Below, piece after piece: positions 19,173 through 27,162 of a stretch of DNA of 32,843 nt. The position numbers and the translations under genes were made by a program. Source of the stretch: Deltaproteobacteria bacterium (GTDB taxonomy: Bacteria > Myxococcota_A > UBA9042). The notes beneath the pieces are model-generated. The model was not told the origin of the DNA and searched no databases. It worked only from the letters and a program-made list of their open reading frames with translations. The first letter of the stretch is position 1, and each line of letters opens with the position of its first letter. The stretch lies in NCBI GenBank assembly GCA_016875335.1, contig VGRO01000046.1, positions 1-32,843 on the forward strand, in the 5' to 3' direction.

Positions 19173-20954
19173 TCAGGGCCCGGCGTCTCCACTGCGAGGC
19201 GCGGGGTTCTTGGGTCCGTCCGCGATCGCGCGCGTCATCAATTCTGCTTCGATATCAGACATCTGAACAAAGGTGGGGTCCGAACATGACATCCGCGCCA
19301 GCCAGACCGCGCAAGCAAGGTTGCCGATGGAGATGAGCCTTGCTGTCTGGGTTCGAGCCGACAATTCGTCGCCGGAGACGGTGGCTCGCGCCGCAGCCAA
19401 GCAGGTCACGATGTCCGGGCTCTCGCCCACCAGGGTCGTGTCGACGCCGTCGAATGCGGCGAGGCCCAGTCCCGCCAAGGCGAGCGAACACGACGCAGAC
19501 GCGACGGCCAGCGGCTCGCCAAAGTCGCGCAGTCGGCGCACTGCTTCGCGACCATGGTGCAACGCGCGGTCGCGGTGTCCAAACCACGCAAGCGTGTCGC
19601 ACAGCGACGTGTGCACGGCAGCGGCGTCGCGCGGGCTGTCGGCGCTTTGTTGCAGCAGGCCCGCAAGGTCGTCGAGGGCCGTGGCGCGGTGGCAGACCAT
19701 GTCGAACTGCGCCCTGGCCAGGGCCGCCGAGAAGCGCGTGCTGCGCGTCGGTTCGTCCGCAACGGCGGCCCGCAAGGCACGGTCCGCCGCCGCGAGGTCC
19801 AGCGCACGCAGCGCCTGCCGCGCAGCCAGCAGGTTCAAGCGCTGGCCAAAACGCGGGGGCAGGTCGGCGCAGCGAAGTGCGGCAAAGGCAACCTCGAAGG
19901 CCGTGCGGTCGCCCATCGACAGCAGCAGTTCGCACACGGCGATGTCCACCTCCACAGCGCCCAGGCGGTCGCCGGCGTGCCAAAGTTGCGCTCGCAGCTT
20001 GCGCGTCACCGCCAGCGATTGGCTGTAGCGCCCCGCGCGCGCCAGGGCCGCCGCCCGGTTCGCGCGCGCCGGAAGCCCGCCAGCCGACTGGCCGATTGCG
20101 TTGAACTCGGCCTCGACCCCGGCGAAAAGCGCCGCGACATCGGCAGGCGGCAATCGGTCGGCGTCCGTCATCGCCTGCGCCAGATGGATGCGCGCCAACT
20201 GCAGGCGGTCGCCGAGCTTGACCGCGACGGTCGCGGCCTCGTCGAAACGTTGGCGGGCGTCGGCGGTGCGGCCGAGGTCCCGCAGCACCAGGCCCAGGTT
20301 CAGCAGCGCCATCGGCAGCACGGGCAGGTGCCCGGCGCGCTCGGCCACCGCGAGGGCGTCCGCAAAGGCCTGGCGCGCGGCTTCGAGGTTGCCCTCGGTG
20401 CGTTCCTGGTCTCCCAGGGTGACCAAGACCTGGGCGGCGTAGCCTGGGCGGCCGTGCGTAACAAATAACTCGCCGGCCTCCAGCAGCAGGCTCCGCGCCT
20501 CTTGTTGCGCCTCGCGGCGACGCTCGGCCGGCGCGAGCCGGGTGACCAGCCGCGCGACGTTGCCTTTGGCGATGGCCAGAACCAGGCCGTCGTCGGTGCC
20601 CTGCCGGCTGGCCATCACCTCGCGGTGCAGCGCCACGGCCTCGCGCAGGTCGCCCGCGAGTTCGAGCACCCCGCCCAGCTCGGTCATCGCTTCACAGGCC
20701 TGCCTGTCGCTGCCGCGGCGTCGCGCGTCGTGCAGGCCGGCGCGCAGCACGTCTTGGGCCAGGCCGAGGTCGCCCGCCTGTTGCGCCAGCCGTCCCTGAA
20801 ACATCCGGGTCTTGTGCGCCTCTTCGAACGCGCGGTCCCGCACGAATCCGGCCACGGCCTGCCCGGCCAACTGGCACGCCATCGCGAAGCGGCCTGCCTC
20901 CGCCTCGTGGACGGCGTGGCCGCGCAAGTACTCAGGCGTGCCGGGCTTGGCCAT
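19173..20954 (-). CDS. TPR-repeat protein, cytoplasmic
   Basis: This 593-residue protein is almost entirely helical with about a dozen degenerate tetratricopeptide repeats, for example LAQDVLRAGLHDARRRGSDRQACEAMTELGGVLELAGDLREAVALHREV near 65-115 and ALADALAVAERAGHLPVLPMALLNLGLVLRDLGR-like units near 190-230. No signal peptide, transmembrane helix or enzymatic domain is visible, so a scaffold or regulatory role is likely. It resembles the sensor halves of myxobacterial kinases and cyclases but without an attached output domain. The ATG at 20954 lies 19 bases after the M20 peptidase stop, so the two genes probably form an operon. Its last codons contain a copy of the dispersed TCAG-CTGAAC motif. 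Confidence 0.8.
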   Translation of the reverse strand: MAKPGTPEYLRGHAVHEAEAGRFAMACQLAGQAVAGFVRDRAFEEAHKTRMFQGRLAQQAGDLGLAQDVLRAGLHDARRRGSDRQACEAMTELGGVLELAGDLREAVALHREVMASRQGTDDGLVLAIAKGNVARLVTRLAPAERRREAQQEARSLLLEAGELFVTHGRPGYAAQVLVTLGDQERTEGNLEAARQAFADALAVAERAGHLPVLPMALLNLGLVLRDLGRTADARQRFDEAATVAVKLGDRLQLARIHLAQAMTDADRLPPADVAALFAGVEAEFNAIGQSAGGLPARANRAAALARAGRYSQSLAVTRKLRAQLWHAGDRLGAVEVDIAVCELLLSMGDRTAFEVAFAALRCADLPPRFGQRLNLLAARQALRALDLAAADRALRAAVADEPTRSTRFSAALARAQFDMVCHRATALDDLAGLLQQSADSPRDAAAVHTSLCDTLAWFGHRDRALHHGREAVRRLRDFGEPLAVASASCSLALAGLGLAAFDGVDTTLVGESPDIVTCLAAARATVSGDELSARTQTARLISIGNLACAVWLARMSCSDPTFVQMSDIEAELMTRAIADGPKNPAPRSGDAGP

Positions 20955-20973
20955 GGGGGTCAGGGCAAGGCGG

Positions 20974-22386
20974 CTATTGCGGTCGAAGCACGCCGGGTTG
21001 GGCCAATTCGGCGTAGAGCAGGACGTTGGTCAGGATGGCCTTCCTGAAGACGCCGAGGTGCATGCTCTCGTTTGGACCGTGCGCCGTCGTCTCCGGATCC
21101 ATGACTCCATTGAGGATGAGCGGCAGCCCGTCGAAACGATTGCCGAAAAGCGCCACAAACGGGATCGACCCGCCGACGCCGACGCGGACGAGATCCGCCC
21201 CCCACACGGCGCGGTAGGCGCGGCCGGCCGCCTCGAACGCGGGCCCCGTTGGCGTGTACAGCCACCCTTCGCCTTCGCCAGGCTGCACCTCCAGGCTTGC
21301 CTGCACCTGCGGCGGACACACCTCTGCGACCCGTGCCGAGAGCAGCGCGTGCATTTCCGCGGCCCGCTGCCCCGGGGCGAGGCGCACCGACAACGTGGCG
21401 GTCGCCTTGGCGCGCAGCGCGTTTTTCTTGGTCTGCTGTGTCGGCAGCGTCGTCGCCACCACGGTCAGGGCGGGTTGCAGCCACATCCATTCGGCGCGCG
21501 GCCGGCCGCGATTGGGCAGCGGAGCCACGCCGGGCAACAGGTGGGCGCCCTTGCGCACGACGTAGTCGGGGATGGGCACCGCCGCCGCCGCTGCGACCTG
21601 ATCGCTCGACCACTGCCGCAGACCCACGGTCGGCCGGCCGTCGTCGTCCACCAGTCCCGCAATGATCTTGCACAGGCTGGTGCAGACGTCAGGGACGGCG
21701 TTGCCCCACAGGCCGCTGTGACCATCGGCTTGCAGGGCTTGCACCGTCAGCACCATCTCGACGAGCCCGCGCAGACTGATCGTGAGGCCGGGCACGTCGG
21801 TGCTCGGGTTCTCGCAGTCGGTCAGGACCATGGCGTCGGCTACGAAAACGTCCGGGAATTCGTCCATGTAGGCTTCGAGGTTGCTCGACCCGCACTCTTC
21901 TTCGCCCTCGATGACCAGGCGCAGGTTGCAGGGCAGCTTGCCCGCCGTCGCCAGCCACGCCTCGATCGCCGCGAGGTGCGACACCCAGCCGCCCATATCG
22001 TCCGCGGCGCCGCGCGCGTACAAGCGGTCGCCGACAATCGTCGCTTCGTGGGGTGGCGTCCGCCAGGCTTCGCCCTTGACCGGCTGCAGGTCGAGGTGGC
22101 CGTAGACCAGGACAGTCGGCGCGGCGGGTCCCGCCTGGTTCCACAGCGCGGTGACGAGCGGGTGCGCGCCATCGAGGTGCAACACGCGACATTCGGCCGG
22201 ACCGAGGGTGGTCAGGTGTGCCGCGATCGCGTCTGCCAGGCGAGCGACGTCGCCTGCATGCGCCGGGTCACAGCTGATCGCCGGGATGCGGAGGAAACGC
22301 CCGAGCAGCGCCAGCGTGTGTTCGAATTGCGCCGAGGCGCGGTCCAATGCGGGCTGGCAGGTGGCGTGCAGGGTGTCCGTGGCCAT
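20974..22386 (-). CDS. M20-family dipeptidase/deacylase
   Basis: This 470-residue metallopeptidase of the M20 (ArgE/DapE/carnosinase) family carries YGHLDLQPV (H97, D99), GAADDMGG (D129/D130), IEGEEECGS (E162-E164), D190 (LTDCEN) and a C-terminal HGPNES histidine. These supply the two-zinc site and general base. A dimerisation lid domain is inserted at about 205-370. Cytosolic non-specific dipeptidases share this layout and length, so peptide hydrolysis is the best guess. ATG 22386 is preceded by GGAGG eight bases upstream. The gene is divergent from the amine oxidase, with an Fnr-type palindrome in the shared region, and is followed by the TPR gene. Confidence 0.9.
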   Translation of the reverse strand: MATDTLHATCQPALDRASAQFEHTLALLGRFLRIPAISCDPAHAGDVARLADAIAAHLTTLGPAECRVLHLDGAHPLVTALWNQAGPAAPTVLVYGHLDLQPVKGEAWRTPPHEATIVGDRLYARGAADDMGGWVSHLAAIEAWLATAGKLPCNLRLVIEGEEECGSSNLEAYMDEFPDVFVADAMVLTDCENPSTDVPGLTISLRGLVEMVLTVQALQADGHSGLWGNAVPDVCTSLCKIIAGLVDDDGRPTVGLRQWSSDQVAAAAAVPIPDYVVRKGAHLLPGVAPLPNRGRPRAEWMWLQPALTVVATTLPTQQTKKNALRAKATATLSVRLAPGQRAAEMHALLSARVAEVCPPQVQASLEVQPGEGEGWLYTPTGPAFEAAGRAYRAVWGADLVRVGVGGSIPFVALFGNRFDGLPLILNGVMDPETTAHGPNESMHLGVFRKAILTNVLLYAELAQPGVLRPQ

Positions 22387-22448
22387 CGTGGAATCCTCCA
22401 AGGCAGCGGAGCGTGCCGCGAAAGGTGCCACGGCGCAAGCAGGCAGGT

Positions 22449-22462
22449 TTGATATGTGTCAA
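22449..22462. promoter_or_regulatory. Fnr-type palindrome in divergent promoter region
   Basis: TTGAT-N4-GTCAA differs from the Fnr consensus TTGAT-N4-ATCAA at one base. It lies between the divergent M20 peptidase (start 22386) and amine oxidase (start 22554) genes, 91 bases before the latter. An Fnr/Crp-family regulator could act on either gene. The -10 matches at the expected distance are weak on both strands. Confidence 0.5.
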
Positions 22463-22553
22463 GTTGATGAGTATCCACTTCCCGACCTTGACCGCGGCGA
22501 GGGCGACCGCGATCATCGCCGATCGGCCGGCAGTCGCGGCCGAGGAAACCGCC

Positions 22554-24239
22554 ATGTCGCACACCTCCATGCACGCTCGGCTTCGGCAGACCTTGCAGCG
22601 CGCGATGACCGCCGACCGGTTGGCGCGCCGTACCGGCGTACCGGCGGACGAGTGGTTGGCGCACGGGCGATCGCGGCGCGAATTGCTGGCGCTGATGGCG
22701 AGCGCGGGCGCCCTGCCGTGGGCGGCTTGCGGTGCCGCGGCCAGCAATGCCCCCGCCGGCCCGGCCCAAGCAGACGCGACCTTGGCGGGAGATGGCGGAC
22801 AGAGCGTGGACGCCAAGCCCATCGGCGACGCTGCCGCCACGCAACCGGGAACGGTGGCCATCATCGGTGCAGGCCTGGCGGGTCTGCACTGTGCCGTGCG
22901 GCTGTGGCGCGACTACGGCATCGCATCCACCATCTACGACGGCCAGAAGCGCGCGGGCGGCCGCTGCTGGACCGATCGCGACACCTTCAAGGCCTTGGAC
23001 GCAATGCACTGCGAACTCGGGGGAGAGCTCATCGACAGCAACCACAAGACGATGTTGGCCTTGTGCAAAGAGTTCGGCCTGGAATTGCTCGACTACGCCA
23101 AGGACGACCCGGACCTCGAGACGGAACTGCTGGTCGTGCAGGGCAAGATCTGGACCGAGAAGGAGTTGCTGGCGGCGTGGCAACCCCTGTCCAGCGCCAT
23201 CGGTGCCGCCCAGAAGCGGCTGCCCGGCGGCCAAATGCCGACGCACGACAACCCGCAGGGCGCGCAGGACGTCGACAAGCAATCGTTGGCCGCGTGGCTC
23301 GACGCCCAGAAGGTGACGGGTGCGCTGCGCACGCTCATCGACCAGACGTTCATCGCCGAATTCGGTCTCGACCTCGACCAGCAGAGCGCGCTCAACCTGC
23401 TGGACATGGTCGCCCCGGCCAGCGACGAGATTCGGCTGCTCGGCGACAGCGACGAGCGGTGGCACCTCAAGGCGGGCAATGACGCCTTGGTGGCCAAGCT
23501 CGTCGAGGCCTTGCCCGTCGGCGCGCTGCAACTGGACCACACCTTGCAAAAAGCGGCCAAGGGCTCGGATGGCCGAACGAACCTGACCTTCGCAGCCCCT
23601 GGCGGTACTGTCGAGGTCAAGGCCGACCGCGCCGTATTCGCGCTACCGTTCAGCGCCCTGCGTAAGGTCGACGCGACCGGTCTGGCGCTGCCCGCGCTCA
23701 AGGCCAATTCCATCGCCGAGCTGTCCTACGGCACCAACAGCAAGCTCATGGTCGGCTTCAAGTCGCGGGTGTGGCGCAAGGCCGACAGCAACGGCACCAT
23801 CGTCACCGACCTGGGCTTTGGCCTGTGCTGGGAGACCAGCCGTCTGCAATCGACGACCGACCTCGGCATCTTGACCCACTACCCAGGCGGCAAGAAAGGC
23901 GTGGACCACGGCCTGGGTACCGCCGCCAACCAGCGCGACGCCTTCCTGAACCAGCTCGACGCCATCCTGAGCGGCGCCAAGAAGGCAGCCACCGCCGATG
24001 CCGTACGGCAGCACTGGCCGAGCGTGCCGTGGATCGAGGGGTCCTACTGCTGCTACAAGCCCGGGCAGTTCACGACGATTCGCGGAGCCGAAGCCGCGGC
24101 GGTGGGCAACGTGCACTTTTGTGGCGAGCACACCGACCTCGTCATGCAGGGCTACCTGGAGGGCGCCGTGGCAAGCGGTGCGCGGGTCGCTGGCGAGATC
24201 GCGACGGCCTGGAAATCTCCAAAAAAATCAGGTGTCTGA
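22554..24239 (+). CDS. Tat-exported lipoprotein flavin amine oxidase
   Basis: This 561-residue flavoprotein has an unusual leader: about 39 residues precede a twin-arginine motif (S40-R41-R42-E-L-L), a hydrophobic stretch (ALMASAGALP) and a lipobox-like WAAC (C59). It is probably folded with FAD in the cytoplasm, exported by Tat and lipidated. The FAD-binding Rossmann motif AIIGAGLAGLHCAVRL starts near 103, followed by GGRCWTDR and GELIDSNH. The C-terminal CGEHTDLVMQGYLEGAVASG stretch is the standard amine-oxidase/MAO-type flavin contact. The substrate is probably an amine or amino acid, releasing H2O2. ATG 22554 has GAGG eight bases upstream. The DsbA-like gene follows 15 bases later. Confidence 0.87.
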   Translation: MSHTSMHARLRQTLQRAMTADRLARRTGVPADEWLAHGRSRRELLALMASAGALPWAACGAAASNAPAGPAQADATLAGDGGQSVDAKPIGDAAATQPGTVAIIGAGLAGLHCAVRLWRDYGIASTIYDGQKRAGGRCWTDRDTFKALDAMHCELGGELIDSNHKTMLALCKEFGLELLDYAKDDPDLETELLVVQGKIWTEKELLAAWQPLSSAIGAAQKRLPGGQMPTHDNPQGAQDVDKQSLAAWLDAQKVTGALRTLIDQTFIAEFGLDLDQQSALNLLDMVAPASDEIRLLGDSDERWHLKAGNDALVAKLVEALPVGALQLDHTLQKAAKGSDGRTNLTFAAPGGTVEVKADRAVFALPFSALRKVDATGLALPALKANSIAELSYGTNSKLMVGFKSRVWRKADSNGTIVTDLGFGLCWETSRLQSTTDLGILTHYPGGKKGVDHGLGTAANQRDAFLNQLDAILSGAKKAATADAVRQHWPSVPWIEGSYCCYKPGQFTTIRGAEAAAVGNVHFCGEHTDLVMQGYLEGAVASGARVAGEIATAWKSPKKSGV

Positions 24240-24254
24240 ACGATCCCCCCCTCC

Positions 24255-25040
24255 ATGCGCAAACCCTGGATTGGTAAATTCCTCTGGACGGTGGCGGCCC
24301 TCGGCTGCGGCGGCGCATTGTGGCTTTGGTATCGGTTCGACCCGCGCGAACTCCAGGACGAGCTGGCTGCTCGCGTGGCCGCGATGGACGTCGGGCGCTC
24401 GCTGCGAGGTCCGGCGCTTTTGGCGCAAGGCGAGAACGACGCGCCCTTCGTGTGCGTTGTGGCCTGGGATCCGTTCGACGCGGAGGCCGCGCAGGCGGTG
24501 CGCGACGCACTGCGGCTGGCCAAGCTGCACGGACGCGCCCGGGTCGTCGTCCTGCCGGTGCGCGATGCGGGTCCGGTGCTGGACGTGGGGGCGATCGCCT
24601 TTGCCCTGTCCAAGGACGGATCGCTTTGGCCATGGCTGGCAGAGAAGGCCGCCGCTCGCGACGAGCGCGAGTTCCGCGATGAGTTTACGCGTCGCCTGGG
24701 CCGCGATCGGTGGTCCGTGCTGCTGGACGAGGCCGCCGACCAAGACACCGTGCAAGCGGCCCGCGTGCAAAGGCGCATTGCTGACGGACTCGAGTTGCGC
24801 CCGGGCGAGGCGCTCGTCAACGGCGTCCGCGTCCCGGCTGGCCGCGCCGACAGCCAAAAGCCCGGCCTGGCTGCGGTGTGGCAAACGGAGACCGAACGCA
24901 TGCGCGCCCTGATCCGCGTGTTGGGCGATCGGGCGACACTGGTGCAACCTGCCGCCATTCGGGATGCGGGGCTCGCGGAACCTGCCGCGACGCGCTACCT
25001 GCAGTGGATCGTGCGCATGCAGCGCATCAAGCAGACGTGA
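24255..25040 (+). CDS. Membrane-anchored DsbA-like protein without CXXC
   Basis: This 261-residue protein has one N-terminal transmembrane anchor (about 9-26) and then a domain with DsbA-like features: an APFVCVVAWDPFD strand-turn where DsbA would have CPYC, a helical insert, and ELRPGEALVNGVRVPAG, like the FVNG-R-G segment of DsbA-family proteins. The active-site CXXC is replaced by WDPFD with C67 upstream, so thiol-disulfide oxidoreductase activity is unlikely. The role is unknown; being next to an exported amine oxidase it may be a partner or chaperone. ATG 24255 lacks a purine-rich site; it follows a C7 tract. It converges on the HlyIII gene with a 6-base gap. Confidence 0.65.
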   Translation: MRKPWIGKFLWTVAALGCGGALWLWYRFDPRELQDELAARVAAMDVGRSLRGPALLAQGENDAPFVCVVAWDPFDAEAAQAVRDALRLAKLHGRARVVVLPVRDAGPVLDVGAIAFALSKDGSLWPWLAEKAAARDEREFRDEFTRRLGRDRWSVLLDEAADQDTVQAARVQRRIADGLELRPGEALVNGVRVPAGRADSQKPGLAAVWQTETERMRALIRVLGDRATLVQPAAIRDAGLAEPAATRYLQWIVRMQRIKQT

Positions 25041-25046
25041 CGACCG

Positions 25047-25694
25047 TCAACCGACGCTGGCCGCGCCCACCACGCGCGCCACCGCGACAAAGTGCAGGCA
25101 TGCCGCCGCGACGACCAGCGCATGGAAGATCTCGTGGTAGCCGAACACCGCGGGCTTGGGGTCGGGGCGGCGCCTCGCGTAGATGATCGCGCCCGTTGTA
25201 TAGAAGACGCCGCCCATGAGCAAGAGGGCCAGGCCGACTGCCCCGAGCCCGCGCGCCACGGCCGACCATTCGGCGACCACCAGCCAGCCGAGCAGCACGT
25301 ACAGGCCCGCGGTCACCGACTTGGGCGCGCTGGTCCAGAGCAGGGACTTGGCGATGCCGAGCGCCGCGCCGCCCCAGGCCACTGCGAGCAGCCGAATGCC
25401 CGCCTCGCCCGGCACCGCCAGCAGGGCAACAGGCGTGTAGGTGCCTGCAATCAATGGATAGATCGCGGCGTGGTCCACCCTGCGCAGCCGTGCCCGCGTC
25501 GCGGGCAACCAGTTCGGCCGGTGGTACAGCGCGCTGGCCCCGAAAAGTGCGGACACACAGCCCGTGTAGATCATCGCCGCCAGCGACGGCTTGCCGGGCC
25601 GCGCCCACGCCGTCAGGAGAAACCCTGCGAGCAAGCTTACGTAGAACGCGATCTCGTGCGAGACGCCGCGCAAGGTCGGCTTGACGCGGGCCAC
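25047..25694 (-). CDS. Hemolysin III (HlyIII/YqfA) family membrane protein
   Basis: This roughly 215-residue protein has seven hydrophobic segments and the conserved HlyIII motifs: GVSHEIAFYVSLLAG near the start, SALYHRP, VDHAAIYPLIAGTYTP and the C-terminal GYHEIFHALVVAAACLHF. These histidines, an aspartate and a serine belong to the CREST hydrolase superfamily, which also includes PAQR receptors and ceramidases, and would bind a metal within the membrane. Haemolytic activity is only known for some members. GTG 25694 is chosen because it gives the family's usual length; the frame is open upstream to a GTG at 25790, but that extension is basic and proline-rich and not hydrophobic. Confidence 0.85.
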   Translation of the reverse strand: MARVKPTLRGVSHEIAFYVSLLAGFLLTAWARPGKPSLAAMIYTGCVSALFGASALYHRPNWLPATRARLRRVDHAAIYPLIAGTYTPVALLAVPGEAGIRLLAVAWGGAALGIAKSLLWTSAPKSVTAGLYVLLGWLVVAEWSAVARGLGAVGLALLLMGGVFYTTGAIIYARRRPDPKPAVFGYHEIFHALVVAAACLHFVAVARVVGAASVG

Positions 25695-26145
25695 AGGCGA
25701 CGACGGGTGTGCGGCAGGTGGGAACAAGGCGGGCCTCCGGGGCCAGCGTAGCGCGGGCAGGCAAGCGCGGCAAGCTGTTTCCGTGCGCACGCGGCGCCCA
25801 AGAGGGTGTAGCCAAACCCCGTCCCGCTACGGCCGAAGATCCTGGGCATCTCGCGGCTTACGTCCTCCCCTGTCCGAATCAGTGTGCTACTGGCTCGGTC
25901 GGCGCACTGCGAGTGCGCCTCGGTCGGTCGCTGCGGACGCGCTCACGATCTGCCGGCATGCTCTTCGACCTCGCAACAGACGAGATTTGGCTACACCCTC
26001 CAAGATATACCCAGTTGTTTCAGCCATCTTAACAATCCCCCCCTCCGTGCATGCCCGCTTGAGACCCCCTTGCAAACCGCCGCAGCCGGACGTCTACTCG
26101 CGGCCCCACGCCGGGCGGGCAGCCGCGGCATACCGGAACGACCCC
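25695..26145. other. Intergenic region upstream of oleA with repeat element
   Basis: A 451-base stretch between the divergent HlyIII and oleA genes carries no credible gene. It contains a 199-base segment bounded by perfect 15-base inverted repeats (25802-26000), an internal 8-base-stem hairpin (25901-25919), and a copy of the TCAG...AACAAT-C7 motif (26020-26043), which lies about 100 bases before oleA. The oleABCD promoter should lie here. Confidence 0.6.
25802..26000. mobile_element. MITE-like element with 15-base terminal inverted repeats
   Basis: GAGGGTGTAGCCAAA at 25802-25816 is the exact reverse complement of TTTGGCTACACCCTC at 25986-26000, and similarity continues inward for seven more bases with two mismatches. 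Both ends are flanked by CAA (25799-25801 and 26001-26003), which could be a 3-base target duplication. Inside is GGCGCACT-GCG-AGTGCGCC (25901-25919), a strong hairpin flanked by two copies of CTCGGTCGG. No transposase is encoded. A non-autonomous transposon remnant fits, but only one copy is visible here. Confidence 0.45.
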
Positions 26146-27162
26146 ATGCCATTCTCCCAGGTGTCCCTCGCCGCGGTCGCACACGTCGACGCCCCCATTG
26201 CCGTGTCGTCGGCCGAATTGTGCGCGCCGCTCGAAAACACCATGAGCCGCCTAGGATTGCGCGCGGACCTGCTGGCCTCGGCGAGCGGCGTGCAGTCCCG
26301 GCGGTGGTGGCAGCCAGGTGTGCAACCGAGCCAGGCGGCCACCTGGGCGGCCGAGAAGGCTCTGGCGGCGTCGGGTGTCGATCGGTCGCGCATCGGGGTG
26401 CTCATCAACACCAGCGTGTGCCGCGATTTCGTCGAGCCGTCGACTGCGTGCCTCGTCCACGGCAACCTGGGTCTACCGGCGACCTGCCTGAACTTTGACC
26501 TGGGCAACGCCTGTCTGGCCTTCATGAACGGCATGGACCTCGCCGGACACCTCATCGAGCGCGGCGTCGTCGAATTTGCCTTGATCGTCGACGGCGAGGG
26601 CAGTCGCTATGTCCAAGAGCAGACAGTCAGCCGACTGGCCAAGGAGGACGCGACGCTGGCCGAGTTCCAGGCCCAGTTCGCAACGCTGACGCTCGGGTCG
26701 GGTGGTGCGGCGATGGTGCTCGGGCGCCGCGGCCTTGTCCCGGATGGCCACCGCCTGTTCGGCAGCGTCAGTCGCGCGGCCACCCAGCACAGCGGCCTGT
26801 GCAAGGGCCAGGTCGACAAGATGGAGACCGACGCCAAGACGCTGCTCTTTGCCGGACTGGAGTTGGCGGGCCAGACCTGGGCGGCGGCCCAGGCCGAGTT
26901 GGGCTGGCGCGCCGAGGCGCTCGACGAGTGCGTGTTGCACCAGGTCAGCGGCACCCACACCGCCAGCCTTTGCCGCGCGTTGGGCCTGGACATGGCCAAG
27001 GTGCTCGCGATCTACCCGGAATTCGGCAACATCGGCCCTGCCTCGGTGCCGATCGTGCTGAGCAAGGCCGCCGAGGCGGGCCGCATCCAGCCGGGCGGTC
27101 GGGTGGCGCTGATGGGCATCGGCAGCGGGCTGAACTGCAGCATGGCCGAGGTGTTGTGGTGA
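26146..27162 (+). CDS. oleA: OleA, fatty acyl-CoA head-to-head condensing enzyme
   Basis: This 338-residue thiolase-fold enzyme condenses two fatty acyl-CoA chains to a 2-alkyl-3-ketoacid, the first step of long-chain olefin synthesis. The nucleophile C123 is in LGNACLAF, E97 is in CRDFVEPST (the OleA-specific catalytic glutamate), and the histidine and asparagine are in LHQVSGTHT and FGNIGPASVP. The N-terminus (VSLAAVAHVDAP) resembles known OleA proteins and fixes ATG 26146, although the frame is open further upstream. Length equals that of Xanthomonas OleA. The stop overlaps the oleB start (GTGA). Distinguished from FabH by the OleA-type glutamate and by the operon. Confidence 0.95.
   Translation: MPFSQVSLAAVAHVDAPIAVSSAELCAPLENTMSRLGLRADLLASASGVQSRRWWQPGVQPSQAATWAAEKALAASGVDRSRIGVLINTSVCRDFVEPSTACLVHGNLGLPATCLNFDLGNACLAFMNGMDLAGHLIERGVVEFALIVDGEGSRYVQEQTVSRLAKEDATLAEFQAQFATLTLGSGGAAMVLGRRGLVPDGHRLFGSVSRAATQHSGLCKGQVDKMETDAKTLLFAGLELAGQTWAAAQAELGWRAEALDECVLHQVSGTHTASLCRALGLDMAKVLAIYPEFGNIGPASVPIVLSKAAEAGRIQPGGRVALMGIGSGLNCSMAEVLW

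Noticed and set aside
25876-25919. Integron attC-like or tRNA-like structure in the element upstream of oleA
   Set aside because: The hairpin is strong, but no GTTRRRY core sites or tRNA T-loop sequences accompany it.
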